DNA from: Pseudomonas marginalis
GTDB lineage: Bacteria; Pseudomonadota; Gammaproteobacteria; Pseudomonadales; Pseudomonadaceae
DNA: 64,000 nt
Assembly (NCBI RefSeq): GCF_008692035.1
Contig: NZ_VTFG01000002.1
Span: 806,001 to 870,000, forward strand
Direction: 5' to 3'
Positions within the stretch are counted from its first letter, which is position 1; each line of letters begins with the position of its first letter. A model generated the notes under the pieces. That model worked only from the letters and a program-made list of their open reading frames with translations. It did no database searches and was not told where the DNA came from. Position numbers and translations under genes: made by a program. Shown here piece after piece: positions 13,589 through 21,249 of the stretch.

Positions 13589-16069
13589 ATGGCAAAACCC
13601 CTCGACTTCGCCAAAACGTGGTTTGCCGCCAAAGGCTGGAAGCCGTTCGCTTTCCAGAAAGACGTATGGACGGCGGTCAAGGACGGCCGCTCGGGCTTGC
13701 TGCACGCCAGCACCGGCGCCGGCAAAACCTACGCCCTGTGGTTTGCCGCCCTCAATCGTTTCGCAATCACCCGCCCGCCCGCCACCGGTAAACGCAAACC
13801 GCCGGCTGAGCCACTGACCGTGCTGTGGATCACGCCCATGCGTGCGTTGGCCGCTGACACCGCACGCGCCCTCGAAGCGCCGCTCGAGGCCTTGCAGATT
13901 CCCTGGAGCGTCGGCCTGCGCACCGGCGATACCAGCAGCAGCGAGCGTGCCCGGCAAACCCGACGCCAGCCCACCGCCCTGGTCACCACCCCGGAAAGCC
14001 TGACCCTGATGCTCGCCCGCGCCGACAGCGAAACGAGCCTGGCGCACCTGCGCATGGTGGTGGTGGATGAATGGCATGAACTGATCGGCAACAAGCGCGG
14101 CGTGCAGTTGCAACTGGCGTTGGCGCGGCTGCGGCGTTGGCATCCCGAACTGATGGTGTGGGGCATTTCGGCCACCCTCGGTAACCAGTCCCACGCCCTG
14201 GAAGTGCTGGTCCCACAAGGGGACGGGATTAATGTGCAGGGACAAACGGCCAAGCAGTTGCACGTCGACACCTTGCTGCCGCCCATCGCCGAGCGGTTTC
14301 CCTGGGCCGGGCATATCGGCTTGAAGATGCTGCCGCAGGTGGTCGCCGAGGTCGACGCCAGCAGCAGTTGCCTGGTGTTTACCAACACGCGGGCGCAGTC
14401 GGAAATCTGGTATCAGGCGCTGCTCGATGCACGCCCGGATTGGGCCGGGGTGATTGCCCTGCACCATGGTTCGCTGGCCCGCGAGACCCGCGACTGGGTG
14501 GAGCGGGCGTTGAAAGACGGTCAGCTCAAGGCGGTGGTGTGCACCTCCAGCCTGGACCTGGGGGTGGATTTTTTGCCGGTGGAGCGCGTGCTGCAAATCG
14601 GCTCGGCCAAAGGCGTGGCGCGCCTGATGCAACGCGCCGGGCGCTCCGGCCATGCACCCGGACGGCCGTCGCGGGTGACCCTGGTGCCGACCCACAGCCT
14701 GGAACTGGTGGAAGCCGCTGCGGCCCAGGACGCCATTGCAGCGCGGCGCATCGAAGCCCGCGAATCGCCCAACAAGCCGTTGGATGTGCTCGTACAACAT
14801 TTGGTGAGCATGGCCCTGGGCGGTGGCTTTACGCCGCAGGCGCTGCTGGCGGAGGTGCGTGGCGCCTGGGCCTATCGTGACCTCAGCGAGGCCGATTGGG
14901 CCTGGGCCCTGGGTTTTGTACGGCATGGCGGCTTATCGCTGACCGCTTACCCGGATTACCGCCGCGTGGCCCCGGACGAGCACGGCATCTGGCGCGTCCC
15001 CGATGCCCGGCTTGCGCGCCGCCATCGCATGAGCGTGGGCACCATTGTCAGCGACGCCAGTATCCAGCTGAAATTCTGGAGCAAGGGCGGCGGTGGCAAG
15101 AACCTGGGCAGTGTCGAGGAAGGTTTTATCGCACGCCTCAAGCCGGGTGATGGCTTCTTGTTTGCCGGACGCCTGCTGGAATTGGTGCGGGTGGAAAACA
15201 TGACCGCCTATGTGCGCCGCAGCAGCGCCAAAAAAGCTGCCGTACCCCGCTGGAATGGCGGGCGCATGCCCCTTTCCAATGAGCTGGCCCAAGCCGTGGT
15301 GGAGCGCTTCGATGCGGCCGCGCACGGGGTCTACGAGGGGCCGGAAATGCGGGCTGTGCAAACCCTGCTGCAGACACAATTGCGCTGGTCCGGCTTGCCG
15401 ACGCGCGAGCACTTGTTGGCCGAAGCCTTGAAATCGCGGGAGGGCTGGCACCTGTTCCTCTACCCGTTTGCCGGCCGCCAGGTGCACCTGGGACTGGCGA
15501 GTCTGCTGGCGTGGCGGGTCAGCCAGCAGCAGCCTGTGACCTTCTCGATTGCCGTCAACGATTATGGCTTGGAGTTGCTCAGCGCCACCGAGTTGGATTG
15601 GCCACGCTTGCTGAATGGGGCGCTGCTGAGCCCGAAGCAGTTGCTGGCAGACGTAGCAGCCAGCCTGAACGCCGGGGAACTCGCCCTGCGCCGCTTTCGC
15701 GAGATTGCGCGTATCGCCGGGCTGGTGTTTGCCGGTTACCCCGGCGCGCCGAAAAGCACGCGCCAGGTGCAGGCATCCAGCGGGTTGTTCTTTGAAGTGT
15801 TCAAGCAATATGACCCGCAAAACCTGTTGCTGGCCCAGGCGGGGGAAGAAGTCCTGCGCGACGAATTGGATATTCGTCGGCTGGAAGAGACCTTGCTTCG
15901 CCTCTCGGCGCTGACACTGGACGTGCATAGGATCGAACGTCCTACGCCCCTGGCCTTCCCACTGCTGGTAGAACGGATGCGCGAAAGCATGAGTTCGGAA
16001 AAACTCTCGGAGCGCATTGCGCGGATGGTCAAGGACTTGGAAAAAGTCGCCGATAACGGCAAACGCTGA
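13589..16069 (+). CDS. Ligase-associated DEXH-box helicase (Lhr-like)
   Basis: An 826-residue superfamily 2 helicase of the Lhr type found with repair ligases. Walker A STGAGKT spans 41-47, the DEXH box is DEWH at 160-163, and motif VI QRAGRSGHAPGR lies in the second RecA domain. A large C-terminal winged-helix/DUF region follows. By analogy to Lhr it translocates on single-stranded DNA and unwinds RNA:DNA or DNA duplexes during repair. It shares one base with the pdeM start (TGATG). It is physically cut off from the exonuclease and ligase genes by 4.4 kb. Confidence 0.92.
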   Translation: MAKPLDFAKTWFAAKGWKPFAFQKDVWTAVKDGRSGLLHASTGAGKTYALWFAALNRFAITRPPATGKRKPPAEPLTVLWITPMRALAADTARALEAPLEALQIPWSVGLRTGDTSSSERARQTRRQPTALVTTPESLTLMLARADSETSLAHLRMVVVDEWHELIGNKRGVQLQLALARLRRWHPELMVWGISATLGNQSHALEVLVPQGDGINVQGQTAKQLHVDTLLPPIAERFPWAGHIGLKMLPQVVAEVDASSSCLVFTNTRAQSEIWYQALLDARPDWAGVIALHHGSLARETRDWVERALKDGQLKAVVCTSSLDLGVDFLPVERVLQIGSAKGVARLMQRAGRSGHAPGRPSRVTLVPTHSLELVEAAAAQDAIAARRIEARESPNKPLDVLVQHLVSMALGGGFTPQALLAEVRGAWAYRDLSEADWAWALGFVRHGGLSLTAYPDYRRVAPDEHGIWRVPDARLARRHRMSVGTIVSDASIQLKFWSKGGGGKNLGSVEEGFIARLKPGDGFLFAGRLLELVRVENMTAYVRRSSAKKAAVPRWNGGRMPLSNELAQAVVERFDAAAHGVYEGPEMRAVQTLLQTQLRWSGLPTREHLLAEALKSREGWHLFLYPFAGRQVHLGLASLLAWRVSQQQPVTFSIAVNDYGLELLSATELDWPRLLNGALLSPKQLLADVAASLNAGELALRRFREIARIAGLVFAGYPGAPKSTRQVQASSGLFFEVFKQYDPQNLLLAQAGEEVLRDELDIRRLEETLLRLSALTLDVHRIERPTPLAFPLLVERMRESMSSEKLSERIARMVKDLEKVADNGKR

Positions 16070-16719
16070 TGGTGTGCTCAGTGACGCTGGAGGGCGAAGA
16101 GCTGTGGCTGTTGGCGGATAAGGCGCTCTACTGGCCCGCGCGCCAGTGCCTGCTGATCGCCGATGCACACTTTGGCAAGGCATCGGCCTATCGCAGCCTG
16201 GGCCAGCCGGTACCGCAAGGCACCACCACCGAGAATCTGCAGCGCCTGGATCGGCTGTTGGCGGCCGTACCGTGCGCCCAGGTAATCTTTCTCGGCGATT
16301 TCCTCCACGGGCCCGGCTCCCACGCCAGCGGCACCCTCAGCGCCTTGAGAGCCTGGCGAGCACGTCATTGCGACCTGTCGATGACCTTGATTCGCGGTAA
16401 TCACGATAAACGCGCGGGCGACCCACCGGCTGACTTGAACATCGAAGTGGTCCCGGAGCCCCTGTTGATGGGCCCTTTCGCCCTGCAACACGAACCGCAC
16501 GCCCATGCCAGCCACCATGTGCTGGCGGGGCATGTGCACCCGGTGTATCGCTTACGCGGCAAGGGCCGGCAGAGCCTGCGCCTGCCGTGTTTCCAGTTCG
16601 GCACACGCGTCAGCCTGCTGCCGGCGTTTGGGGCGTTTACCGGGGGGCATACGGTGGAGCAGGACAATGACCGCCGAATCTTTGTCATCGGCGATCACCA
16701 GGTGTGGCAGGTGCGCTGA
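16069..16719 (+). CDS. pdeM: Ligase-associated DNA damage response endonuclease PdeM
   Basis: A 216-residue calcineurin-like metallophosphoesterase. The metal motifs are ADAHFGK (Asp32, His34), GDFLHG (Asp77), RGNHDKR (Asn111, His112) and AGHVHP near the C-terminus. PdeM is the fourth partner of the exonuclease-ligase-helicase repair set and probably nicks or processes DNA ends. It is coupled to the helicase gene by a one-base overlap. Confidence 0.9.
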   Translation: MVCSVTLEGEELWLLADKALYWPARQCLLIADAHFGKASAYRSLGQPVPQGTTTENLQRLDRLLAAVPCAQVIFLGDFLHGPGSHASGTLSALRAWRARHCDLSMTLIRGNHDKRAGDPPADLNIEVVPEPLLMGPFALQHEPHAHASHHVLAGHVHPVYRLRGKGRQSLRLPCFQFGTRVSLLPAFGAFTGGHTVEQDNDRRIFVIGDHQVWQVR

Positions 16720-16734
16720 CCGGCCTTGCGGGTA

Positions 16735-16935
16735 TCAGGCGACCGGTGCGGGAGGCGGCTCGTCCGGAAGGGTCGGCTCACCGGGCTCGGTGGGCTGCTG
16801 TGGCCAATCCTCATCGGGTTGGCCGGGGATGCCGCCTGAATAGGCGGGATCAGCCATCAGGGACCAGGCCAGAACGCCAATCTGGTTGGGTTCAAGCCGG
16901 GCAAGTTCTGCGCTGATTCGCGGGTCAATCTTCAT
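16735..16935 (-). CDS. Small hypothetical protein, Pro-rich tail
   Basis: A 66-residue leftward protein of unknown function. I start at ATG 16935 (MKIDPRISAELARLEPNQIG), preceded by GAGGAG at 6 nt, instead of an in-frame ATG at 16989. Residues 1-30 look helical. The C-terminal half (about 34-66) is rich in Pro, Glu and Asp (EPGEPTLPDEPPPAP) and is probably disordered. The gene converges with pdeM, only 15 bp apart. The good ribosome site and codon use support it. Confidence 0.65.
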   Translation of the reverse strand: MKIDPRISAELARLEPNQIGVLAWSLMADPAYSGGIPGQPDEDWPQQPTEPGEPTLPDEPPPAPVA

Positions 16936-16955
16936 AAGGCACTCCTCAAGCGTGG

Positions 16956-16980
16956 CTCGGTGCGTTTTGCACGCACCGAG
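16956..16980 (-). terminator. Hairpin between dcd and the small gene
   Basis: A perfect 9-bp inverted repeat, CTCGGTGCG/CGCACCGAG, with a 7-nt loop lies downstream of dcd (which ends at 17043) and just before the ribosome site of the small gene. There is no proper T run on the minus strand. It may end dcd transcripts weakly or structure the small gene's leader. Confidence 0.4.
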
Positions 16981-17042
16981 GCAGTACACCCAATAGAGTC
17001 ACTTTCTCCGGACTAATTCCCTTTACGCGTAGGACCTTTCGA

Positions 17043-17609
17043 TCAAGCGCGTGGCAAGGTGACGCCGCGCTGGCCTTGGTACTTGCCGGCGCGGTCTTTG
17101 TAGGACACTTCACAGGCCTCGTCAGACTGCAGGAACAGCATCTGCGCCACGCCTTCGTTAGCGTAGATTTTCGCCGGCAGGGTGGTGGTGTTGGAGAACT
17201 CCAGGGTCACGTGGCCTTCCCACTCAGGCTCAAGTGGCGTCACGTTGACGATAATGCCGCAGCGCGCGTAGGTGCTTTTACCCAGGCAGATGGTCAGCAC
17301 GTCGCGGGGAATCCGGAAGAATTCCACGGTGCGTGCCAGGGCAAAGGAATTCGGCGGGATAATGCACACGTCGCTTTTCACATCGACGAAGCTCTTTTCG
17401 TCGAAGTTCTTCGGATCCACGATCGCCGAGTTGATGTTGGTGAACACCTTGAACTCGTCGGCGCAGCGCACATCGTAGCCGTAGCTGGAAACGCCGTACG
17501 AGATCACGCGGTCATCGCCTTCACCACGAATCTGGCGCTCGACGAACGGTTCGATCATGCCGTGCTCTTGCGCCATGCGGCGAATCCACTTGTCCGATTT
17601 GATGCTCAT
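17043..17609 (-). CDS. dcd: dCTP deaminase
   Basis: A 188-residue dCTP deaminase that makes dUTP for thymidylate synthesis; a cytosolic trimer. The family motifs are YGVSSYGYDVR, CLGKSTYARCG (catalytic Ser/Arg region, about 109-118) and TPLEPEWEGHVTLEFSN, with catalytic Glu137 (Glu138 in the E. coli enzyme). Length and N-terminus (MSIKSDKWIRRMA) match the proteobacterial enzyme. It is a stand-alone gene here, facing away from the cold-shock gene. Confidence 0.96.
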   Translation of the reverse strand: MSIKSDKWIRRMAQEHGMIEPFVERQIRGEGDDRVISYGVSSYGYDVRCADEFKVFTNINSAIVDPKNFDEKSFVDVKSDVCIIPPNSFALARTVEFFRIPRDVLTICLGKSTYARCGIIVNVTPLEPEWEGHVTLEFSNTTTLPAKIYANEGVAQMLFLQSDEACEVSYKDRAGKYQGQRGVTLPRA

Positions 17610-17998
17610 GGCGGGTGTCCTGAATAGCGAGGTGGAAAAATTCTGTGGGGCATCTTACCGGGGCCGGCGTTGGGGTTCAAAGGGCGTCGGGCTTTTCTTG
17701 ATGAACGCACCGGCTGTCATAAGGCGCAGCCAGCGGGGCCGGGACCCGCATTGCCGCAACCGGTGTGTGTAAATACCACCGCCAGTCACGAAAATAGAGA
17801 AACCTTCGGAAATACCATTGGCACGTTCCGGAAAAAGGGTTAAGGTGGCGCCACTGTGCTGCTTGTGTCACTGAGAATCTCTACACGATATGTTGAATTT
17901 CGATCCAACCATCTCCAAGAATTTTTCCTGCTCTTTGCACTCAGTCTCGGCCAGGGCTTTTCCTGAGTCGCAGTTAACTTTGTCCAAGGAGATACACC
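17610..17998 (+). promoter_or_regulatory. 389-bp region with the long leader of the cold-shock gene
   Basis: No gene is apparent between dcd and the cold-shock gene, which are divergent. The right part is a pyrimidine-rich, AT-leaning stretch before an excellent ribosome site (AAGGAG, 17988-17993). Long structured 5' leaders are usual for cspA-type mRNAs and control their stability and translation with temperature. I could not place the promoter with confidence. Confidence 0.4.
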
Positions 17999-18208
17999 AT
18001 GTCTAATCGCCAAACTGGTACCGTTAAGTGGTTCAACGATGAAAAAGGCTTCGGCTTCATCACTCCACAATCCGGTGACGACCTGTTCGTTCACTTCAAA
18101 GCTATCCAATCCGACGGCTTCAAAAGCCTGAAAGAAGGCCAACAGGTTTCTTTCATCGCTACCCGCGGTCAGAAAGGCATGCAAGCTGAAGAAGTTCAAG
18201 TTATCTAA
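17999..18208 (+). CDS. Cold-shock protein (CspA family)
   Basis: A 69-residue single cold-shock domain, an RNA chaperone that binds single-stranded nucleic acid. RNP1 is KGFGFI (16-21) and RNP2 is LFVHF (29-33). Sequence and size match CapB/CspA proteins of Pseudomonas. Whether it is cold-induced cannot be told from the protein, but the long leader would suit it. An AAGGAG lies 5 nt before the ATG, and an intrinsic terminator follows. Confidence 0.95.
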   Translation: MSNRQTGTVKWFNDEKGFGFITPQSGDDLFVHFKAIQSDGFKSLKEGQQVSFIATRGQKGMQAEEVQVI

Positions 18209-18232
18209 CTTGTACTGACTCAGTCAAAAAGA

Positions 18233-18259
18233 CCCCGCCCTTAAAAGCGGGGTTTTTTT
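18233..18259 (+). terminator. Intrinsic terminator of the cold-shock gene
   Basis: A CCCCGC/GCGGGG stem with an AT-rich loop is followed by seven T residues, 24 nt after the stop codon. Confidence 0.9.
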
Positions 18260-18304
18260 ATGCCTGGGATTTGGGCATACATGAATAAAATGTCGTGCGC
18301 AAAA

Positions 18305-18397
18305 AATGTGGGAGGGGGCTTGCCCCCGATGGCGGTGTAGCAGTCGATACTTGCATTGACTGACAGACCACTATCGGGGCAAGCCCCCTCCCACATT
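18305..18397. repeat. REPIN between the cold-shock gene and rpoS
   Basis: An inverted REP pair of the same type as at 6309-6409: AATGTGGGAGGGGGCTTGCC at the left and its inverse at the right. The right copy has lost one base of the CCCCGAT core. It lies 20 bp beyond the rpoS stop and may serve as the rpoS terminator, since no T-run terminator is seen. Confidence 0.9.
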
Positions 18398-18417
18398 CAA
18401 GCACTCAAGCGGCGTCG

Positions 18418-19422
18418 TTATTGAAACAACGACTCGCTCGACAAGCCATTCTTCTCCAGGATCTCGCGCAAGCGCTTGAGCCCTTCCACCTGGATCTGCC
18501 GCACCCGCTCACGGGTCAGGCCAATCTCCAGGCCTACGTCCTCCAGCGTACTGCTCTCATGGCCACGCAGGCCGAAGCGGCGAATCACCACCTCACGCTG
18601 CTTGTCCGTGAGCTCCGACAGCCACTGGTCAATGCTTTGGGAAAGATCATCATCCTGCAACAGCTCGCAGGGATCCGTAGGACGATCATCCGTCAGGGTG
18701 TCCAGCAGGGTTTTATCCGAGTCCGGACCCAGCGAGACGTCGACCGAAGACACACGCTCGTTAAGACCCAGCATGCGCTTGACCTCCCCTACCGGTTTTT
18801 CCAGCAGGTTGGCGATTTCTTCGGGCGAGGGTTCATGATCGAGTTTTTGAGTGAGCTCACGTGCCGCCCGCAGGTACACGTTGAGCTCCTTGACCACATG
18901 GATTGGCAACCGGATCGTGCGGGTCTGATTCATGATCGCCCGTTCGATGGTCTGGCGAATCCACCAGGTGGCATAGGTCGAGAAGCGGAAGCCCCGCTCA
19001 GGATCGAACTTCTCCACCGCCCGGATCAAGCCCAGGTTGCCCTCCTCGATCAGGTCCAACAAGGACAGCCCACGATTGACGTAGCGCCGGGCGATTTTCA
19101 CCACCAGGCGCAGGTTGCTTTCAATCATGCGCTTGCGCCCAGCCGGATCACCCTTTTGCGACAAGCGCGCAAAATGGACTTCTTCTTCGGGAGTCAGCAG
19201 AGGGGAAAAGCCGATTTCATTGAGGTACAGCTGGGTCGCATCGAGCGCCCGGGTGTAATCAATGTATTTGTGTTGCTTTAACGCGGTGGAGTTCTTGGAT
19301 TTGGTGCGAACTGAAGGTACAGCAGGTCCCTCATTCGACATCGATTCCGTAGCGATGCCGGTCTCCATAAGGAGAACCTCATCGTCGATGTCAAACTCCG
19401 GCGCTTCTTTACTGAGAGCCAT
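18418..19422 (-). CDS. rpoS: RNA polymerase sigma factor RpoS
   Basis: A 334-residue stationary-phase and general-stress sigma factor. All conserved regions are present: 1.2 (DATQLYLNEIG), 2.1-2.4 (LIEEGNLGLIRAVEKFDPERGFRFSTYATWWIRQ, about 127-160), 3, and 4.2 with the helix-turn-helix LEDVGLEIGLTRERVRQIQVEGLKRLR. The N-terminus MALSKEAPEFDIDDEVLLME is the Pseudomonas type. It follows nlpD on the same strand, with a perfect hairpin in the 105-nt gap. By analogy its main promoter lies inside nlpD. An AAAGGA ribosome site is 8 nt before the ATG. Confidence 0.98.
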   Translation of the reverse strand: MALSKEAPEFDIDDEVLLMETGIATESMSNEGPAVPSVRTKSKNSTALKQHKYIDYTRALDATQLYLNEIGFSPLLTPEEEVHFARLSQKGDPAGRKRMIESNLRLVVKIARRYVNRGLSLLDLIEEGNLGLIRAVEKFDPERGFRFSTYATWWIRQTIERAIMNQTRTIRLPIHVVKELNVYLRAARELTQKLDHEPSPEEIANLLEKPVGEVKRMLGLNERVSSVDVSLGPDSDKTLLDTLTDDRPTDPCELLQDDDLSQSIDQWLSELTDKQREVVIRRFGLRGHESSTLEDVGLEIGLTRERVRQIQVEGLKRLREILEKNGLSSESLFQ

Positions 19423-19487
19423 TGTTATAGTCCTTTGGTGAGTTCGACCTCAAGCTCAAGCGACGCCTTTATCCTTGGCAACGCTGG

Positions 19488-19517
19488 AGCCTGTTCCTTC
19501 TACGTGAGGAACAGGCT
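19488..19517 (-). promoter_or_regulatory. Perfect 11-bp hairpin in the nlpD-rpoS gap
   Basis: AGCCTGTTCCT/AGGAACAGGCT, with an 8-nt loop, starts 10 nt past the nlpD stop and lies about 65 nt before the rpoS ATG. There is no T run, so it is not a standard terminator. It may protect the processed 5' end of rpoS mRNA, weaken read-through, or bind a regulator. Confidence 0.6.
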
Positions 19518-19527
19518 GTGCAACATA

Positions 19528-20364
19528 TCAACGACGGGGTAGGAATTGCAGTGGATCTACAGGCTTCCCTTGACGGCGAATCTCAAAGTGCAGTTTCACC
19601 CGGTCTGTACCAGTTGATCCCATTTCGGCAATTGTCTGTCCGACTTTGACCTGCTGCCCCTCCCGAACCAACAGCCTACGGTTGTGGCCGTAAGCACTGA
19701 CGTAGGTATCGCTGTGTTTGATGATGACCAGCTCGCCGTAGCCCCGCAAACCACTCCCGGCGTACACCACCGTCCCATCAGACGCAGCTAAAACAGGCTG
19801 TCCCAAATCCCCGGCAATATCAATGCCTTTATTCAAACTGCCGTTTGAAGAGAATTTTCCAATTAACACTCCATTTGAGGGCCATCCCCAACCGGTCGGC
19901 GCAGGCCCTGCGGGGGGCAACGGCGCGGGTGCCGGCTTGTTCGCGACACTCGGCGCAGCGGTACCCGCAGGCCGGGTAATGATGGTGGTTTTGCTCGAAG
20001 ACGACGGCGAAGATCCGGTGTTTGTCACAACTGCCGTAGGGGTAGAACCGGTGCGACCGTCAAAGCGAATCGTCTGACCCGGATGTATCGTGTAGGGCAC
20101 AGGAATATTGTTACGGGCTGCGAGGGCCTTGTAGTCCCAGCCATAACGGAAGGCAATCGAGAACAAGGTGTCGCCCTTGCGCACGACATACTGCCCGGTG
20201 GTCACCGTCGGCTTTTGTGGTGCAGCGTTATTGCGGTCAACCACCCGTGCACCGCTGCTTGGCGAGCTGGAACACCCTACCAGAAGGGAACCAAAGACAA
20301 GGCCAAGCACCAGTCGCTGAAAACTTGTTTTACTCATACGCTGCGCAAGACCTGTGAGACTCAC
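19528..20364 (-). CDS. nlpD: Lipoprotein NlpD, LysM and LytM domains (amidase activator)
   Basis: A 278-residue outer-membrane lipoprotein that activates the cell-division amidase AmiC. A lipobox LLVGC sits near residue 30. One LysM domain follows (YVVRKGDTLFSIAFRYGWDY), then a Pro/Ala-rich linker and a C-terminal LytM domain. The LytM zinc site is degenerate (NKGIDIAG instead of HxGxD, with no catalytic His pair), as in E. coli NlpD, so it regulates and does not cut. I start at GTG 20364, which has GGGAG about 8 nt upstream. The ATG at 20337 lacks a ribosome site and ATG 20475 gives a spurious extension. Confidence 0.92.
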   Translation of the reverse strand: MSLTGLAQRMSKTSFQRLVLGLVFGSLLVGCSSSPSSGARVVDRNNAAPQKPTVTTGQYVVRKGDTLFSIAFRYGWDYKALAARNNIPVPYTIHPGQTIRFDGRTGSTPTAVVTNTGSSPSSSSKTTIITRPAGTAAPSVANKPAPAPLPPAGPAPTGWGWPSNGVLIGKFSSNGSLNKGIDIAGDLGQPVLAASDGTVVYAGSGLRGYGELVIIKHSDTYVSAYGHNRRLLVREGQQVKVGQTIAEMGSTGTDRVKLHFEIRRQGKPVDPLQFLPRR

Positions 20365-20571
20365 CCGCCGCTCCCTTTGTGGTGGCTGAACATGAATGCC
20401 TGTATCAGGCTTGAAATATGACGCAAGTATAACTGGGCATTGAAGTTTTACCGTCACGCGACTGAAACGAATCATTCAGCGCGTTGAATCGCCCCGCCCA
20501 TCATGTTGACTTGATAGACCCCGCCGTAAGACACATCCTCACCAACAGAATTCACTGCCCGCGAAAAATGA

Positions 20572-21249
20572 TCAGGCCAGCGGGCCATTGAGCAACGGCA
20601 CAAAACGCACGGCGCCGAGTACATGCCGGGAAAAACCATCGTCTTCACGGACAATAAGCATCAATTGTTGCACTTCACCGGAACCCACCGGAATGACCAG
20701 CCGCCCTCCCGGGGCCAGTTGATCGAGCAGCGCCTGCGGCACATCCGTGGCCACGGCAGTGACGATAATCCCGTTGTAGGGCGCCAGCGCCGGCCAGCCT
20801 TCCCAACCATCGCCCCAGCGGAATACCACGTTGCGCAGGTTCAGCTCCACCAGGCGTTCCTTGGCGCGATCCTGCAGCACCTTGATGCGCTCCACCGAGA
20901 ACACCCGCTCCACCAGTTGCGACAGCACCGCCGTCTGGTAGCCGGAACCGGTGCCGATCTCCAGCACTTTGTCCAGCGGCCCCGCCGCCAGCAGCAGCTC
21001 GCTCATGCGCGCAACCATATAAGGCTGGGAGATGGTCTGGTTATGGCCGATGGGCAATGCCGTGTCTTCGTAGGCACGATGGGCCAAGGCTTCATCGACA
21101 AAGAGGTGCCGAGGCGTACGCCGGATCACTTCCAACACCTGGGCGTTGGAAAGCCCCTCTTCGTACAGGCGCTGGATCAAACGCTCACGGGTGCGCTGGG
21201 AGGTCATCCCGATGCCCCGGCGCAGCAGGTCGTCTTGTTCACGAGCCAT
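20572..21249 (-). CDS. pcm: Protein-L-isoaspartate O-methyltransferase
   Basis: A 225-residue SAM-dependent enzyme that repairs isoaspartyl damage in aged proteins. The core is visible as HNQTISQPYMVARM, EIGTGSGYQTAVL (SAM loop) and DGWEGWPALAPYNGI. The start used shares one base with the surE stop (TGATG), although the inner ATG giving MTSQRTRERL would also yield the whole enzyme. The order surE-pcm-nlpD-rpoS is classic for gammaproteobacteria and ties repair to stationary phase. The 207-bp gap after it (20365-20571) shows no gene. Confidence 0.96.
   Translation of the reverse strand: MAREQDDLLRRGIGMTSQRTRERLIQRLYEEGLSNAQVLEVIRRTPRHLFVDEALAHRAYEDTALPIGHNQTISQPYMVARMSELLLAAGPLDKVLEIGTGSGYQTAVLSQLVERVFSVERIKVLQDRAKERLVELNLRNVVFRWGDGWEGWPALAPYNGIIVTAVATDVPQALLDQLAPGGRLVIPVGSGEVQQLMLIVREDDGFSRHVLGAVRFVPLLNGPLA

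Noticed and set aside
13178..14926. 582-codon open frame antisense to the ABC ATPase and helicase genes
   Set aside because: It spans two unrelated certain genes on the other strand and has shadow-like composition.
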